The notes: generated by a model from the sequence alone, not told the origin. Counted from the stretch's first letter, positions 7,277 through 17,455 are shown. The stretch is 64,000 nucleotides of DNA from Lysinibacillus sp. JNUCC-52 (GCF_015999545.1 NZ_CP065546.1:620001-684000); one strand, 5' to 3'. Numbers and translations are program-made.

Positions 7277-8323
7277 TTACTTAATACTTTTAGCAGCTTG
7301 CTGAATAAGTGCAGCTACCATCGTATCCATTTGTGCAAAACGATCATCCTTCGTTTGCCCGTTTACATAGCGGTAATAAATCTGTTGGCAAATCACCGCT
7401 AATTTAAAATAAGCAAATGTTATATAATAATGGATTGCTGAGACATCACGGCCACTTTTCTCCGCATAGCGTGCGATAAACTCTTCTCTTGTATAAAAGC
7501 CAGGTAAAATCGTAATCGGTGGCTCCCCTAGCGCATACAACAACATTTTTGGGTCATCTGCATGCATCCAGTAGCTCATGGCAACACCGAGATCAGCTAA
7601 AGGATCCCCTACTGTTGTCATTTCCCAATCAAAAAGCCCAATCATTTGTGAAAAATCGTGTGAAAACATCGCATTATTGAATTTATAATCATAATGAATA
7701 ATTGTCGCTTCAGCATTTGTCGGTATATTGGCCTTTAACCAAGCCGTTAGCGCTGCTACCTCTGAAAGCTCCGCTGTTTTTGCTTTATCGTAACGATCAA
7801 TCCAGCTATGCACCTGACGTTCCATAAACCCATCAGGCTTGACCATGTCTATTAAGGGCGTTTCCTTATATGGTATGGCATGGAGTGCTACTAATGAATC
7901 CACCATTTTTTCAGATAACTGACGTGCTAGTTGTACTGTCGTTTCTGTACCAGGTGGAAAATGGGTATCCAATACAATGCCCTTTTTTCGTTCCATTATG
8001 AAAAAATCACTGCCGATAATGCTATCATCATCGACATAAACATATGGTTTTGGCACAACGGCTAAAAAAGGATGAAGCGCAGATAAAATGGTAAATTCAC
8101 GCTTCATATCATGCGCCTTTTTTGCCACTGGTCCAAGAGGAGGTCTTCGAAGTACGACTTCAAAATCCGCTATTTTCAAACAGTAAGTTAAATTAGAATG
8201 GCCAGCACTAAATTGAGAAATTTCTAGTTTCCCCTCTGGTAGATCTGGGAATTGTCGCTTTAAAAAAGCATGTAATTGCTCTGCATCAATCCGTTCACTT
8301 CTTCTTACTTGCATTGTATCCAT
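7277..8323 (-). CDS. APH-family phosphotransferase, ACAD10/11 or LvaA-like
   Basis: The 348-aa kinase has the APH catalytic motif IIHYDYKFNNAMF (HxDxxxxN) and the metal-binding GLFDWEMTTVGDPLADLG. In this branch the partner is a CoA-linked acid rather than an antibiotic: animal ACAD10/11 fuse such a domain to an acyl-CoA dehydrogenase, and Pseudomonas LvaA phosphorylates 4-hydroxyacyl-CoA. The gene here is third in an operon after a dehydrogenase and an SDR, 11 bp past the SDR stop, with AAGGGGGG 5 bp before the ATG. A role in 4-hydroxyacyl-CoA breakdown is inferred. Aminoglycoside resistance is unlikely. Confidence 0.82.
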   Translation of the reverse strand: MDTMQVRRSERIDAEQLHAFLKRQFPDLPEGKLEISQFSAGHSNLTYCLKIADFEVVLRRPPLGPVAKKAHDMKREFTILSALHPFLAVVPKPYVYVDDDSIIGSDFFIMERKKGIVLDTHFPPGTETTVQLARQLSEKMVDSLVALHAIPYKETPLIDMVKPDGFMERQVHSWIDRYDKAKTAELSEVAALTAWLKANIPTNAEATIIHYDYKFNNAMFSHDFSQMIGLFDWEMTTVGDPLADLGVAMSYWMHADDPKMLLYALGEPPITILPGFYTREEFIARYAEKSGRDVSAIHYYITFAYFKLAVICQQIYYRYVNGQTKDDRFAQMDTMVAALIQQAAKSIK

Positions 8324-8334
8324 AGGAACCCCCC

Positions 8335-9111
8335 TTAAATGATTGCGCTCATACCACCATCTACGACAATAACCTCACCTGTAACATAATCTGAAGCTGC
8401 AGCTGCTAAAAATAGTGCAACTCCCTTTAAATCATTTTCAGAACCTAAACGCTTTAAAGGTGTAGCGCCCATTAAATAATCTTGTCCTCTTTCAATTAAG
8501 ACATTCGACATTTTCGTTGGGAAAAATCCCGGGGCAATAGCATTGACGTTTACTCCAGCAGGTCCCCATTTCACCGCTAAATCTTTCGTTAACGTAATGA
8601 CTGCGCCTTTACTTGCATTATAGCCGATCGTATCCATAAAATCAGGTAGTGTCCCACCAAGCCCTGCAATGGAAGCAATGTTAATAATTTTCCCAGCGTT
8701 TTGTTCTAGCATCACTTTGCCAACTGCCTGTGTCATTAAAAATGTCCCATTGACATTCACATCAAATACCTTTTGCCAAGCCTCGTACGGCATGTCAACA
8801 GCAGGCGTACCCCATGAGGCGCCACTATTATTTACTAAAATATCAATCTTGCCGAACGTCTCCAACGTTTTCGTTACGACATTCGTAATCTCTTCTGGTT
8901 TTGTCACATCACAGGCAAGTGCTAGTGTTTTGACACCCAATTTCGCAAGCTGTCCAGCTACCTCTTCACAAGCCTCCACTTTTCGTGAGCAGAGCACAAC
9001 ATTAGCACCAGCCTCAGCAAAGCCTTGGGCAATTTGCGCGCCGAGTCCGCGCCCACCACCAGTAACAATAGCGGTTTTCCCTTTTAAGCAAAATAAATCT
9101 AGTACACTCAT
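8335..9111 (-). CDS. Short-chain dehydrogenase/reductase
   Basis: This 258-aa classical SDR shows the NAD(P) motif TGGGRGLG (residues 17-24), NNSG (near 93), the catalytic Ser in [16 protein letters not shown] (Tyr and Lys) and the C-terminal VDGG. ATGA overlap with the upstream dehydrogenase gene indicates translational coupling. It probably oxidises a hydroxyacyl-CoA or related alcohol in the same pathway; the exact substrate is not visible. Confidence 0.88.
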   Translation of the reverse strand: MSVLDLFCLKGKTAIVTGGGRGLGAQIAQGFAEAGANVVLCSRKVEACEEVAGQLAKLGVKTLALACDVTKPEEITNVVTKTLETFGKIDILVNNSGASWGTPAVDMPYEAWQKVFDVNVNGTFLMTQAVGKVMLEQNAGKIINIASIAGLGGTLPDFMDTIGYNASKGAVITLTKDLAVKWGPAGVNVNAIAPGFFPTKMSNVLIERGQDYLMGATPLKRLGSENDLKGVALFLAAAASDYVTGEVIVVDGGMSAII

Positions 9112-10343
9112 TTCACCAGCTCCTTTTGCTTATTGGCATGTTTTTTCAGTTCCAACTTCGCTACAGTATTGCGATGTACCTCATCTGGTCCGTCTGCTAA
9201 ACGCAAAGTTCGCGAATTGGCCCATTGTGCAGCTAATGTTGTATCGGGTCCCACTCCAGCAGCACCAAATGCTTGAATTGCACGATCGATAACACGCAAT
9301 GCCATATTCGGTGCAACAACCTTGATCATCGCAATTTCAGCCTTCGCCTCTTTATTACCTACCGTATCCATCATATAGGCAGCCTTTAACGTAAGTAGTC
9401 TTGCCTGTTCAATATCAATGCGTGACTCGGCTATACGTTCACGCATTACGCCTTGGTCTGCTAATGGTCGATGGAAAGCATGGCGCTCCTGTAAACGGAT
9501 ACACATTTCCTCTAAAGCACGTTCGGCTGCTCCAATTAGGCGCATGCAATGATGAATCCGTCCTGGACCTAAACGACCTTGTGCAATCGCAAAGCCTTTG
9601 CCTTCACCCCATAAAATATTTTCCACAGGTACTCGCACATTTGTAAACGTAACCTCACCATGTCCTTCTGGTGCATGATCATAGCCAAAGGCAGTTAACA
9701 TGCGCTCTATTTTAACGCCAGGTGTATCCATCGGTACTAAAATCATCGATTGTTGTTCATGTACAGGTGCCGTAGAACCCTTATGTTTTCCCATAAAAAT
9801 AGCGACTTTACATCGTGGATCTCCAGCACCCGTTGTCCACCACTTATGACCATTTAAAACGTAATAATCGCCATCACGTTCAATACTAGCCTCAATATTT
9901 GTGGCATCACTTGAAGCTACTGCTGGCTCTGTCATGGCAAAGCAAGACCGAATCTCCCCACGTAATAGCGGTTCTAGCCACTCTTTTTTCTGCTGTTCAG
10001 AGCCGTAGCGTACAAGTACCTCCATATTCCCCGTATCAGGTGCATTACAATTAAAGACTTCCGGTGCTATTAATGAACGCCCCATAATTTCACATAAAGG
10101 AGCATATTCTAAATTCGATAAACCTGCGCCATACTTGCTATCAGGTAAAAACAAATTCCATAGCCCCGCTTCCTGTGCTTTACGCTTTAATTCTTCCATA
10201 ATAGGAGGAATCGCTCCCCAACGATCCTCCATTGCCTCCACCTGTGCCGCATATACTGCCTCATTTGGATAAATATAGTGCTCCATAAAGTTCGTCAGTT
10301 TTTCTTGCAGATCTACTACTTTTTCACTATAAGAAAAATTCAT
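9108..10343 (-). CDS. Acyl-CoA dehydrogenase family protein
   Basis: The 411-aa FAD enzyme has [15 protein letters not shown] and [20 protein letters not shown], conserved flavin- and substrate-binding segments of acyl-CoA dehydrogenases. The C-terminal part has [16 protein letters not shown] and the ending [18 protein letters not shown]. That ending is typical of the ACAD10/11-like branch. I start at ATG 10343 (MNFSYSEKV) because GGGGG lies 7 bp upstream. It leads a three-gene operon with an SDR and an APH-type kinase, and a FadR-like palindrome lies just upstream. Confidence 0.9.
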   Translation of the reverse strand: MNFSYSEKVVDLQEKLTNFMEHYIYPNEAVYAAQVEAMEDRWGAIPPIMEELKRKAQEAGLWNLFLPDSKYGAGLSNLEYAPLCEIMGRSLIAPEVFNCNAPDTGNMEVLVRYGSEQQKKEWLEPLLRGEIRSCFAMTEPAVASSDATNIEASIERDGDYYVLNGHKWWTTGAGDPRCKVAIFMGKHKGSTAPVHEQQSMILVPMDTPGVKIERMLTAFGYDHAPEGHGEVTFTNVRVPVENILWGEGKGFAIAQGRLGPGRIHHCMRLIGAAERALEEMCIRLQERHAFHRPLADQGVMRERIAESRIDIEQARLLTLKAAYMMDTVGNKEAKAEIAMIKVVAPNMALRVIDRAIQAFGAAGVGPDTTLAAQWANSRTLRLADGPDEVHRNTVAKLELKKHANKQKELVK

Positions 10344-10380
10344 ATAAACGCCCCCTTTGATTGACAACGTGAATGGAAAA

Positions 10381-10398
10381 TGAATGATTGTTCATTCT
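10381..10398. promoter_or_regulatory. FadR-type operator
   Basis: TGAATGATTGTTCATTCT closely matches the Bacillus FadR consensus TGAATGAMTANTCATTCA, with intact TGAATGA and TCATTC arms. It lies 37 bp upstream of the dehydrogenase start, where the repressor would be expected to block transcription until long-chain acyl-CoA is present. Confidence 0.75.
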
Positions 10399-10569
10399 TA
10401 TTCTTATATTAAATGTTACCGCTATATGCCATGTAAATCAATCATCAATTCCATAAAAAATAGAATAAACGAGATAATACGTTCACAAAACAGCTAAAAC
10501 AAGCTCCATTTTTTCCTTTATTCCATAAAACCTATTCAAGGTATTAACTATTCTAGAAAAATATAATTA

Positions 10570-11460
10570 TTATTTTTCGCTGTCAAAATATTGTATAACA
10601 CCATCAATAAATTGGCGGATTGCAGAGGGAAGATGCCGATTTTTCAAATACACTAAATAAACATGTCGCTGTAAATTCGGGCAATCAATTTCTTTCTGAA
10701 CAATTGTTTTTGCAGTTGGTCCCTGTAAATAATTTTCTGGCAAAATCGTAATTCCTAAATTTTCACGAACGAGTGATACAGCAGTTTCAAAACGCTCGAT
10801 TTCAAATTGTACATTAATCTCTTGATTTGCATTTTCAAATGCTTTCAAAATATCTTGGCGTGTTTGAAAACCGTCTGTACTAATGATGAAAGGTTCGTTA
10901 CCTAAATCCGCAATAGATAAAACATCTTTTGCCGCTAACGGATGGTTTAAAGGCAACACTGCTACTAGTCTTTCCTCATACAAACACTTCACTTCGAGCT
11001 CTTCATCATCTATTAACTGATTTGTAATAATAACATGTGTTTTATAACCTTTTAGTGATTTTTTAACACGTTTGCTGCCTAAAATATCTACTAAATGGAA
11101 CTTCATCTGTGGATAGACCTTTTTATATTCAACAATCGCTTTTGGTAACCAATGCTTAATTGATTCCATCACACCTATAGTCAAATCACTTGTACCATGT
11201 ACAATGACCTCGTCCATTTCAATTTTTAGCACTTCCATATTTTTTAATATAACTTTTGCTCTTTCATATAGAAGCTCACCCGCTTCAGTTAAGTGCAAAT
11301 TTCTTGTATTTCTTTCAAGCAAAGCAGAACCCACTTCTTGTTCTAATTTTTTAATTGCATTACTTAAAGAAGGCTGAGAAATATGCAATTTTTCGGCTGC
11401 TTTCGAGTAATTCATGTGCTCTATTACTGCGATAAAATATTGTAATTGTTTTAAATCCAA
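10570..11460 (-). CDS. LysR family transcriptional regulator
   Basis: The 296-aa protein has an N-terminal LysR helix-turn-helix (YFIAVIEHMNYSKAAEKLHISQPSLSNAIKKLE) and a type-2 periplasmic-fold effector domain. It is transcribed divergently from hutG-gltS across a 128-bp gap holding a perfect palindrome, the standard layout for a LysR activator and its targets. The effector may be glutamate or a histidine breakdown product, by inference. Confidence 0.88.
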   Translation of the reverse strand: MDLKQLQYFIAVIEHMNYSKAAEKLHISQPSLSNAIKKLEQEVGSALLERNTRNLHLTEAGELLYERAKVILKNMEVLKIEMDEVIVHGTSDLTIGVMESIKHWLPKAIVEYKKVYPQMKFHLVDILGSKRVKKSLKGYKTHVIITNQLIDDEELEVKCLYEERLVAVLPLNHPLAAKDVLSIADLGNEPFIISTDGFQTRQDILKAFENANQEINVQFEIERFETAVSLVRENLGITILPENYLQGPTAKTIVQKEIDCPNLQRHVYLVYLKNRHLPSAIRQFIDGVIQYFDSEK

Positions 11461-11479
11461 AACAACATACCTCCCTATT

Positions 11480-11496
11480 TATAGTTTAAAACTATA
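11480..11496. promoter_or_regulatory. Putative LysR operator
   Basis: TATAGTTTAAAACTATA is a perfect 8+1+8 palindrome containing ATAG-N7-CTAT, a T-N11-A type LysR site. It is 19 bp upstream of the regulator start and about 93 bp before hutG, fitting both autoregulation and activation. Confidence 0.6.
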
Positions 11497-11588
11497 GATT
11501 AATAATAATTATATATTAGTAAATATAATTATGTGAATATATAATAAATTAACACTACATGAATAATGTTAATGGAGTTGATAAAGAG

Positions 11589-12554
11589 ATGTATACAATG
11601 ACAGATCAAAAACAATGGAAAGGTCGAATAGATTCAACTACAAATACTAGCAGTTTCCGTTTACATCAAAAAGTAAAAAGAATAGCTATTAATGATGTAA
11701 GCGCTTCAGAACAGAAAAATGCTGGTATTGTAGGTTTTATATGTGATGAAGGAGTACGCCGAAATCAAGGGCGTGTTGGTGCTGCCAATGGCCCAAATGC
11801 GTTGCGTGAAGCGTTAGCAAGCTTACCGTGGACATTTGAAGACCAACAGGAAATTATCGATGTAGGTAACATTCTTTGCCTAAATCATGCGTTAGAGGAT
11901 GCGCAACGTGAGCTTGGTGAAATCGTCCAAGGCTTACGAGCAAAAAACATGAAGTGTATTATTCTTGGTGGCGGTCATGAAACATTATATGGACATTATT
12001 TAGGCATTCGTGCAGCATTACCAAAAGATGCTAGCATTGGAATTATTAATATTGATGCGCATTTTGATTTACGCCCATATGATGAACAACCTTCATCAGG
12101 TACAATGTTCCGCCAGATTTTAGAACAAGATCCACATGCGGATTATTTTGTACTTGGTATTCAGCGTTATGGAAATACAAAAGAGCTTTTTGACAAAGCA
12201 CATGAGCTACAGGTGAAATATGTATTAGAAGAACAAATGACAGCAGAAAATCACACGAATATCATGAATGATTTACAGCACTTTATGGATAATCATGATA
12301 CGATCTTACTTACTTTATGTATGGATGTCGTCAACACTGCATTTGCACCTGGCGTAAGTGCGCCATCACCTTTTGGACTCGATACAAAAACTGTTCGCTC
12401 TTTAATTCAAAAAGTAGCATCACATCCACACACACATTCGTTTGATATATGTGAAGTGAATCCGTTACTGGATGAAAATGGTCAAACAGTCAAATTGGGT
12501 GCTTACTTTGTCTACGATGCACTCAATCACTTAATTAGGGGGAACGGTTCATGA
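11589..12554 (+). CDS. hutG: Formimidoylglutamase
   Basis: This arginase-fold manganese enzyme (about 321 aa) should split N-formimidoyl-glutamate to glutamate and formamide, the last step of histidine breakdown. Metal motifs are GGGHETLYGHY, NIDAHFDLRP and CMDVVNTAFAPG; the following SAPSPFGL is typical of HutG rather than arginase. Start choice is uncertain: ATG 11589 has GGAG 11 bp away, ATG 11598 has AAAGAG 9 bp away. It overlaps gltS by ATGA. The other hut genes are not in the window. Confidence 0.82.
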   Translation: MYTMTDQKQWKGRIDSTTNTSSFRLHQKVKRIAINDVSASEQKNAGIVGFICDEGVRRNQGRVGAANGPNALREALASLPWTFEDQQEIIDVGNILCLNHALEDAQRELGEIVQGLRAKNMKCIILGGGHETLYGHYLGIRAALPKDASIGIINIDAHFDLRPYDEQPSSGTMFRQILEQDPHADYFVLGIQRYGNTKELFDKAHELQVKYVLEEQMTAENHTNIMNDLQHFMDNHDTILLTLCMDVVNTAFAPGVSAPSPFGLDTKTVRSLIQKVASHPHTHSFDICEVNPLLDENGQTVKLGAYFVYDALNHLIRGNGS

Positions 12555-13735
12555 TCGAAATTAATCAAATCACTACTATATTTCTCGCAGTCGCTCTATT
12601 CGCATTCGGAAGCTTTCTTATTAATAAAGTAAACTTTTTAAAGCGTTTCTGTATTCCAGCACCAGTTGTTGGTGGCTTACTGTTCGCAGCCTTAGCAACC
12701 ATTTTAAAAACAACTGGCGTGCTAGAAATATCTCTTGATACGTCATTACAAAGCTTATTTATGATTACGTTTTTCACAACTATTGGATTAGGCGCTAGCT
12801 TTAAACTTGTAAAGCTTGGCGGTAAACTACTTGTCATTTATTGGTTAGCTTGTGGATTCCTTGCATTAATGCAAAACGTCATTGGTGTATCACTCGCTTC
12901 ACTTATGGGCATTCATCCACTAATCGGTATGATGGCTGGTGCTGTTTCAATGGAAGGTGGTCACGGCGCAGCTGCTGCATTTGGACAAACTTTAGAAGAT
13001 TTAGGTATTTCATCTGCTATGACAATCGGTGCTGCTGCTGCAACATGTGGCTTAGTAGCTGGTGGACTAATCGGTGGACCGATTGTAAAATATTTAGTTG
13101 GCAAATACAATTTAACACCAGATGAACAAGAAACTGAAGCAATTGAATATGAAAATAAAAATGAACAAATTACATCTGATTCATTCTTTACACAGGTAGT
13201 TATTATTACATTTTGTATGGCATTAGGAACATATGTTGGAACTTTATTCTCTGAAGCTACAGGTTTCGTTCTTCCAGGCTACGTCGGTGCAATGTTTGTC
13301 GCTGTATTCGTTCGTAACATTTTAGATAAAGTAAAACCAAATGCGATTAACATGAAAAGTATTTCTTTAATCGGTGACGTAACACTTGGTGTCTTCCTGT
13401 CAATGGCATTAATGAGCATTAAATTATGGGAAATTGCCGACTTAGCATTACCACTATTTTTAATCGTGTTTGTACAAGTACTATTCATTGTTCTATTCTG
13501 TATATTTGTATTATTTAAATTACTCGGTAAAAATTATGATGCTGCCGTTATGGTTGCAGGTTTCGCAGGACATGGTTTAGGTGCAACACCAAATGCGATG
13601 GCGAATATGTCTGCCGTAGTTCAACGTTTTGGTCCTTCTACAAAAGCTTTCCTAGTTGTACCAATTGTAGGCGCATTTTTAATCGATGTTTTTGGTATCC
13701 CTATTATTATTACAACAATTAACTTATTTAAATAA
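12551..13735 (+). CDS. gltS: Sodium/glutamate symporter
   Basis: The 394-aa membrane protein is hydrophobic throughout and carries the GltS signatures PAPVVGGLLFA, GGHGAAAAFGQT and the repeated GHGLGATPNAMANM near the C-terminus. The two inverted halves are typical of the ESS family. Its ATG overlaps the hutG stop, with GGGGG 7 bp upstream. Together hutG makes glutamate and this carrier takes it up with sodium, under the divergent LysR gene. Confidence 0.9.
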   Translation: MIEINQITTIFLAVALFAFGSFLINKVNFLKRFCIPAPVVGGLLFAALATILKTTGVLEISLDTSLQSLFMITFFTTIGLGASFKLVKLGGKLLVIYWLACGFLALMQNVIGVSLASLMGIHPLIGMMAGAVSMEGGHGAAAAFGQTLEDLGISSAMTIGAAAATCGLVAGGLIGGPIVKYLVGKYNLTPDEQETEAIEYENKNEQITSDSFFTQVVIITFCMALGTYVGTLFSEATGFVLPGYVGAMFVAVFVRNILDKVKPNAINMKSISLIGDVTLGVFLSMALMSIKLWEIADLALPLFLIVFVQVLFIVLFCIFVLFKLLGKNYDAAVMVAGFAGHGLGATPNAMANMSAVVQRFGPSTKAFLVVPIVGAFLIDVFGIPIIITTINLFK

Positions 13736-13739
13736 CATT

Positions 13740-13790
13740 TAAAAAGCCGTGCACAGTCTTAGTATGACAGTTGCACGGCTTCTTCTATTA
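13740..13790. terminator. Bidirectional terminator between gltS and the deacetylase gene
   Basis: AAGCCGTGCA and TGCACGGCTT form a perfect 10-bp stem. A T-rich tail follows on the plus strand and a T5 run on the minus strand, fitting the two convergent genes. Confidence 0.8.
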
Positions 13791-13816
13791 TTATAGTAAG
13801 ATGATACGAGATTGAT

Positions 13817-15082
13817 TTAATGTAATATGTCGCTAACGGTTACGCATTCATAACCTTGTTTCTGTAAATAAAGAATGACATTTTCTAACCCATTTGCTGT
13901 CGTCTGATGAATATCATGCATTAAAATAATGCTTCCATCTTTCACAGATGCTTTAACATATGTTAGAATTTTGTCGGCATTGCGATGCTTCCAGTCAAGT
14001 GTATCTATAGACCATAAAATAGAAGGCACCGTTATGACAGATCGAACTTGGTCATTTGTAGCGCCATAAGGTGGTCGGAACACAGTTGGATATTGACCAA
14101 TCGCATCATAAATAGCATTGCTTGTTCGATCAACTTCTTGTTTAACACTTGCTTTCGATAAGCTAGTTAGCTTTGGATGATTCCATGTATGGTTACCAAT
14201 TTCATGACCTTCTTTATATACTTGCTCTACAATTTTAGCGTTGCTTGACGCATTTTTTCCAACCATAAAAAATGTCGCCTTCACATTGTGCTTTTTTAAA
14301 ATCGCTAATATTTGCGGTGTTACTTTGGCATCAGGACCATCATCGAATGTTAAAGCGACTCGTTTTTTAGCTCCTTTCGCTACAGCAACCCCTTTATTAT
14401 AAACTTTATTATCAATAATTGTTAAATCAGTTAGCTCAGAAGCCTTTATGTAACCTTTTTGTTCACCTGCTTCAACATATGCCCAACCTGCCACAATTGT
14501 ATATTGCTGAACAATCGTTTTGTTAGCAAGCGTACCTAGCACTTCACCGCTTGGACTCGCTGTTAAATGAATCATAGCCCCGTTAGGAGCATCTACCTGC
14601 TTTTTGATCGCTGTCGGCTTTTTAAGCGTATTTGTCGCTGCATAGCCGTATTGATGTCCGTATTGAACATACGACCAACCTCCAGGCGCTGTACCATACA
14701 CAAAGAGCATACTATTTTCATATAGCTGTCCAGCCTTTTGTGCATTTGGACTTGGATATGTAAATAAATTGGTGCCACCTTTTTTTGCGACTAATGCTTT
14801 TTCAGGTGTAACTACGGTTAAAGCTGTTGCTTCTACATATCCCTCTAGCTGGGACATTTGGATATGGACCCACTCTTCATTTAAAGGTGTGGCTAACACA
14901 AAACTGCCATTTGTTACATGACCACTAACATTACTTTCAGTTGAAGCATCTACATAGACCATTGCATCCTTTGTAACTTGCAGGATGGTGGCCACATTTT
15001 CTGTCTTTGCAGAAGCTTGCCCTACCATCACAATGCTACAAAAAAATGCCCAAATCAAAGCAAAGGGTACTAATTTTTTCAT
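13817..15082 (-). CDS. Secreted polysaccharide deacetylase with SH3-like repeats
   Basis: A 421-aa precursor with a signal peptide (cut near QASA) and three bacterial SH3-like segments (about residues 30-225), which probably bind the cell wall. A C-terminal NodB domain follows: TFDDGP (metal Asp), HTWNHP (metal His pair), RPPYG, DTLDWKHRN and ILMHDIH. All catalytic motifs are present. It probably deacetylates peptidoglycan sugars, raising lysozyme resistance or acting during sporulation. Monocistronic. Confidence 0.88.
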   Translation of the reverse strand: MKKLVPFALIWAFFCSIVMVGQASAKTENVATILQVTKDAMVYVDASTESNVSGHVTNGSFVLATPLNEEWVHIQMSQLEGYVEATALTVVTPEKALVAKKGGTNLFTYPSPNAQKAGQLYENSMLFVYGTAPGGWSYVQYGHQYGYAATNTLKKPTAIKKQVDAPNGAMIHLTASPSGEVLGTLANKTIVQQYTIVAGWAYVEAGEQKGYIKASELTDLTIIDNKVYNKGVAVAKGAKKRVALTFDDGPDAKVTPQILAILKKHNVKATFFMVGKNASSNAKIVEQVYKEGHEIGNHTWNHPKLTSLSKASVKQEVDRTSNAIYDAIGQYPTVFRPPYGATNDQVRSVITVPSILWSIDTLDWKHRNADKILTYVKASVKDGSIILMHDIHQTTANGLENVILYLQKQGYECVTVSDILH

Positions 15083-15196
15083 TATTCTACACCGCCTTTT
15101 ACAATCTCTGATGTCATCTCCCGTGTAAAATATGCTAAAAACATAGGATTTGATTTTAATTATAGATGAAGATTTCTCTCCAGAAAATAGTAATAA

Positions 15197-15754
15197 TCAA
15201 CCAGATTTGCTAATTGTAAATTTAGCTAACAATGCTTTTTGATAATCTGAATCAACAGCATACTGCTGAATTGTTTGCTCATGTGTTTGCAAAAATGCCT
15301 TTACCTTTGTTTTATCAAAAAATTCATTGCCATTAGGTATTGTAGAAAATAGATTTTCCATCTCATCTATTAAGACATCTCTAGAAATTTCATACCCTTC
15401 ACCATCCACTTCAAAACCATAACCCTTCGCGTTTGGTACTAAAATGGCACCCATCATAGCGTTATAAACGATGGCTTTATCTTTAGATATAGATGACGAG
15501 AACCATTCACTTAATGCTTGATCATCATTTTTATAGATAACGCGTAGCACCTCCCCTCGCAAATCAAAGTGGTCGATTGTATCCCCATGTAAAAAGACTG
15601 TATTCGCAATTTTGCCAACATTCATCGCATCCCCCACATATGTGCCAATTAAAGGCTCCCAAGTGGCCTGCTCCTCTTTTACTTCAGGCGCTTGAGCAGT
15701 GCATCCTGTAATTAAAACTAAGCAAAAAAGAAAAGAAGCTATTATTTTTTTCAT
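15197..15754 (-). CDS. DUF4825 domain lipoprotein
   Basis: The 185-aa precursor has a lipobox (LVLITGC) at the end of its signal peptide and the DUF4825 segment GTYVGDAMNVGKIANTVFLHG. DUF4825 is also found at the C-terminus of some BlaR1-like sensors; its role is not known to me. I start at ATG 15754, 7 bp after AGGAGG, rather than at the longer open frame. It is 10 bp downstream of the DD-carboxypeptidase gene and is likely cotranscribed with it. Confidence 0.78.
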   Translation of the reverse strand: MKKIIASFLFCLVLITGCTAQAPEVKEEQATWEPLIGTYVGDAMNVGKIANTVFLHGDTIDHFDLRGEVLRVIYKNDDQALSEWFSSSISKDKAIVYNAMMGAILVPNAKGYGFEVDGEGYEISRDVLIDEMENLFSTIPNGNEFFDKTKVKAFLQTHEQTIQQYAVDSDYQKALLAKFTISKSG

Positions 15755-15764
15755 TATTTTCCTC

Positions 15765-16601
15765 CTATAGTGCTTGATAAGCTGCCATGGCATCTTCAAC
15801 ATGAAATGGAGGTGTCCAAACATGCCCTTCTGCATTCGTCGTAACGAAAATAAATACTTCACCGTTCTTTTCCATTAAAGACGCTAAGCACAGTCCTGCC
15901 TCAGGTGTATAACCTGTTTTCCCACCAAGAATTGCACCTTCCACACCATCCATTTTTGTAAATAATGTGCTGGATATCGTTAATTCATTTGGCACTAATG
16001 TCGTATAACTTTTTGTAGTCAAAATTTGATAAAATGTAGGATTCTCCAGTGCATATTGAAAGAGCTTACTAATATCACGAACACTTGATACATGTGCTGG
16101 ATGATGGAGCCCACTAACATTTTCGTAATGCGTATCATTTAATTCTAGCTCCTGCACTTTATCGTTCATCATAGCAACAAATGCCTCCTCACTACCTGCG
16201 ATAGCAATAGCAAGCGTAGCAGTTGCATCGGCACCTGATGCCAGTAATGTACCGTATAATAAATCCTCAATCGTCACAAAATCTCCACCTTGGAAGCCAG
16301 CCATCGAAGCATTTTGGGCAGTATACTTTGCAATTGTTTGTGGCGTAACCATCGTTTGCATTTGAAGATCTTTACTCGCCTCAATCGCTACGATTGCCGT
16401 CATGATTTTTGTTAACGATGCAGGATAGATAATGGCATCTGCATTTTTTTCATATAACACATCGCCGTTATCGTTTAATAATAAAGCATTTTTACTATGT
16501 AACGATGGTAGCTCAATGTCCACTACTTGTTCGTTTGTTTTATTAGTATAGAAAAATATTGCAACCGCACATATACAACAAAATAATACAAATTTTTTCA
16601 T
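15765..16601 (-). CDS. D-alanyl-D-alanine carboxypeptidase (S11 family)
   Basis: A 278-aa membrane-anchored penicillin-binding enzyme that would trim the terminal D-Ala of peptidoglycan stems. Motifs are SxxK (ASLTKIM), the second motif as SGADA instead of the more usual SGNDA, and KTG (GGKTGYTPEAG). It is shorter than PBP5 and lacks the C-terminal beta domain. ATG 16601 has GGGAGG 9 bp upstream. The SGA variant occurs in some relatives, so activity is still likely. Confidence 0.87.
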   Translation of the reverse strand: MKKFVLFCCICAVAIFFYTNKTNEQVVDIELPSLHSKNALLLNDNGDVLYEKNADAIIYPASLTKIMTAIVAIEASKDLQMQTMVTPQTIAKYTAQNASMAGFQGGDFVTIEDLLYGTLLASGADATATLAIAIAGSEEAFVAMMNDKVQELELNDTHYENVSGLHHPAHVSSVRDISKLFQYALENPTFYQILTTKSYTTLVPNELTISSTLFTKMDGVEGAILGGKTGYTPEAGLCLASLMEKNGEVFIFVTTNAEGHVWTPPFHVEDAMAAYQAL

Positions 16602-16724
16602 AAAAAAACGCCTCCCACACATTATAATAGGAGGCAATTATGAATATTCCTGTAGGAAATTTATGAAGAAATTCTTAAGGATTGTATATCACTTCACATT
16701 ATGTAATAAAACAACCGCTACTTT

Positions 16725-17336
16725 TTAATAAAAATCATCGAATGCTAATGAAATGTTTTGGATGTTTTTATGTGTTAATTTAAAAAATACATCTTGTGAA
16801 ACATCTAACTTCAATGCATCTTCTTTTGCAAGACCAGCATAGATGCCCCGTAAAATTCGCCCTGTTAGACCATGTGAAATGACAATTACTTTTGGTACAT
16901 CTTTTATACTATCAAGCCAATCCGTTAGTCTACTTACAACGGCGTCGTAGCTTTCACCATTTGGCGCATTGAAAAACCAGTTATAATGATCTGTTTGATC
17001 TAAAAGAGTAGGCCAAGTATGTTCGATTTCTTTCGTCGTTAAGCCCGCCCAATCCCCAACAGCAACCTCAGCTAGTCGATTGTCCTGTTGTACATTGTTA
17101 AAATCATAGCCCATCGTATTGCATATTATTTCGGTGCTCTGCAAGGCCCTTCCTAAAGGGCTTGAAAATACTTGCCACTGTTGCGAATCACCAATTAAAC
17201 TTTTCAACATATCCGCATTTTGCTGAACTTGTTCGATGCCAATAGCCGTTAATGGTGAATCAAGCTCGCCTTGATATCGTCCTTGAGTATTTAAAACTGT
17301 TTCTCCGTGACGCAATAAATAAATTATTTGATTCAA
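16725..17336 (-). CDS. Histidine phosphatase family protein
   Basis: The 203-aa phosphoglycerate-mutase-fold enzyme has the phosphorylated His motif LLRHGET and the second His in VISHGLTGRILRG. It is probably a broad phosphatase of the PhoE/CobC type rather than a glycolytic mutase. I use the TTG at 17336, since GGGGGG lies 6 bp upstream. Confidence 0.85.
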   Translation of the reverse strand: MNQIIYLLRHGETVLNTQGRYQGELDSPLTAIGIEQVQQNADMLKSLIGDSQQWQVFSSPLGRALQSTEIICNTMGYDFNNVQQDNRLAEVAVGDWAGLTTKEIEHTWPTLLDQTDHYNWFFNAPNGESYDAVVSRLTDWLDSIKDVPKVIVISHGLTGRILRGIYAGLAKEDALKLDVSQDVFFKLTHKNIQNISLAFDDFY

Positions 17337-17424
17337 ACATTTCCCCCCAATCCAAAAAGACATACACTACCGTATGTTTAATTTAGAATATGGTTTTTTC
17401 TAAATTTCGTCAATTGAAAGAACA

Positions 17425-17455
17425 TAAAAAAGCCCCGTAACAGATTGCTAGGGGC
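17425..17455 (-). terminator. Terminator of the 39-aa peptide gene
   Basis: TTGCCCCTAGC...GGGGC on the minus strand forms a short GC stem followed by six T. It lies 16 bp beyond the small ORF at 17471-17590, which supports that ORF being expressed. Confidence 0.65.

Noticed and set aside
7277..8323. Aminoglycoside resistance gene
   Set aside because: The APH fold is present, but the operon with acyl-CoA dehydrogenase and SDR points to acyl-CoA metabolism.
12565..13488. Antisense and shifted ORFs inside gltS
   Set aside because: They mirror the frame of a clear transporter gene and have no ribosome sites.
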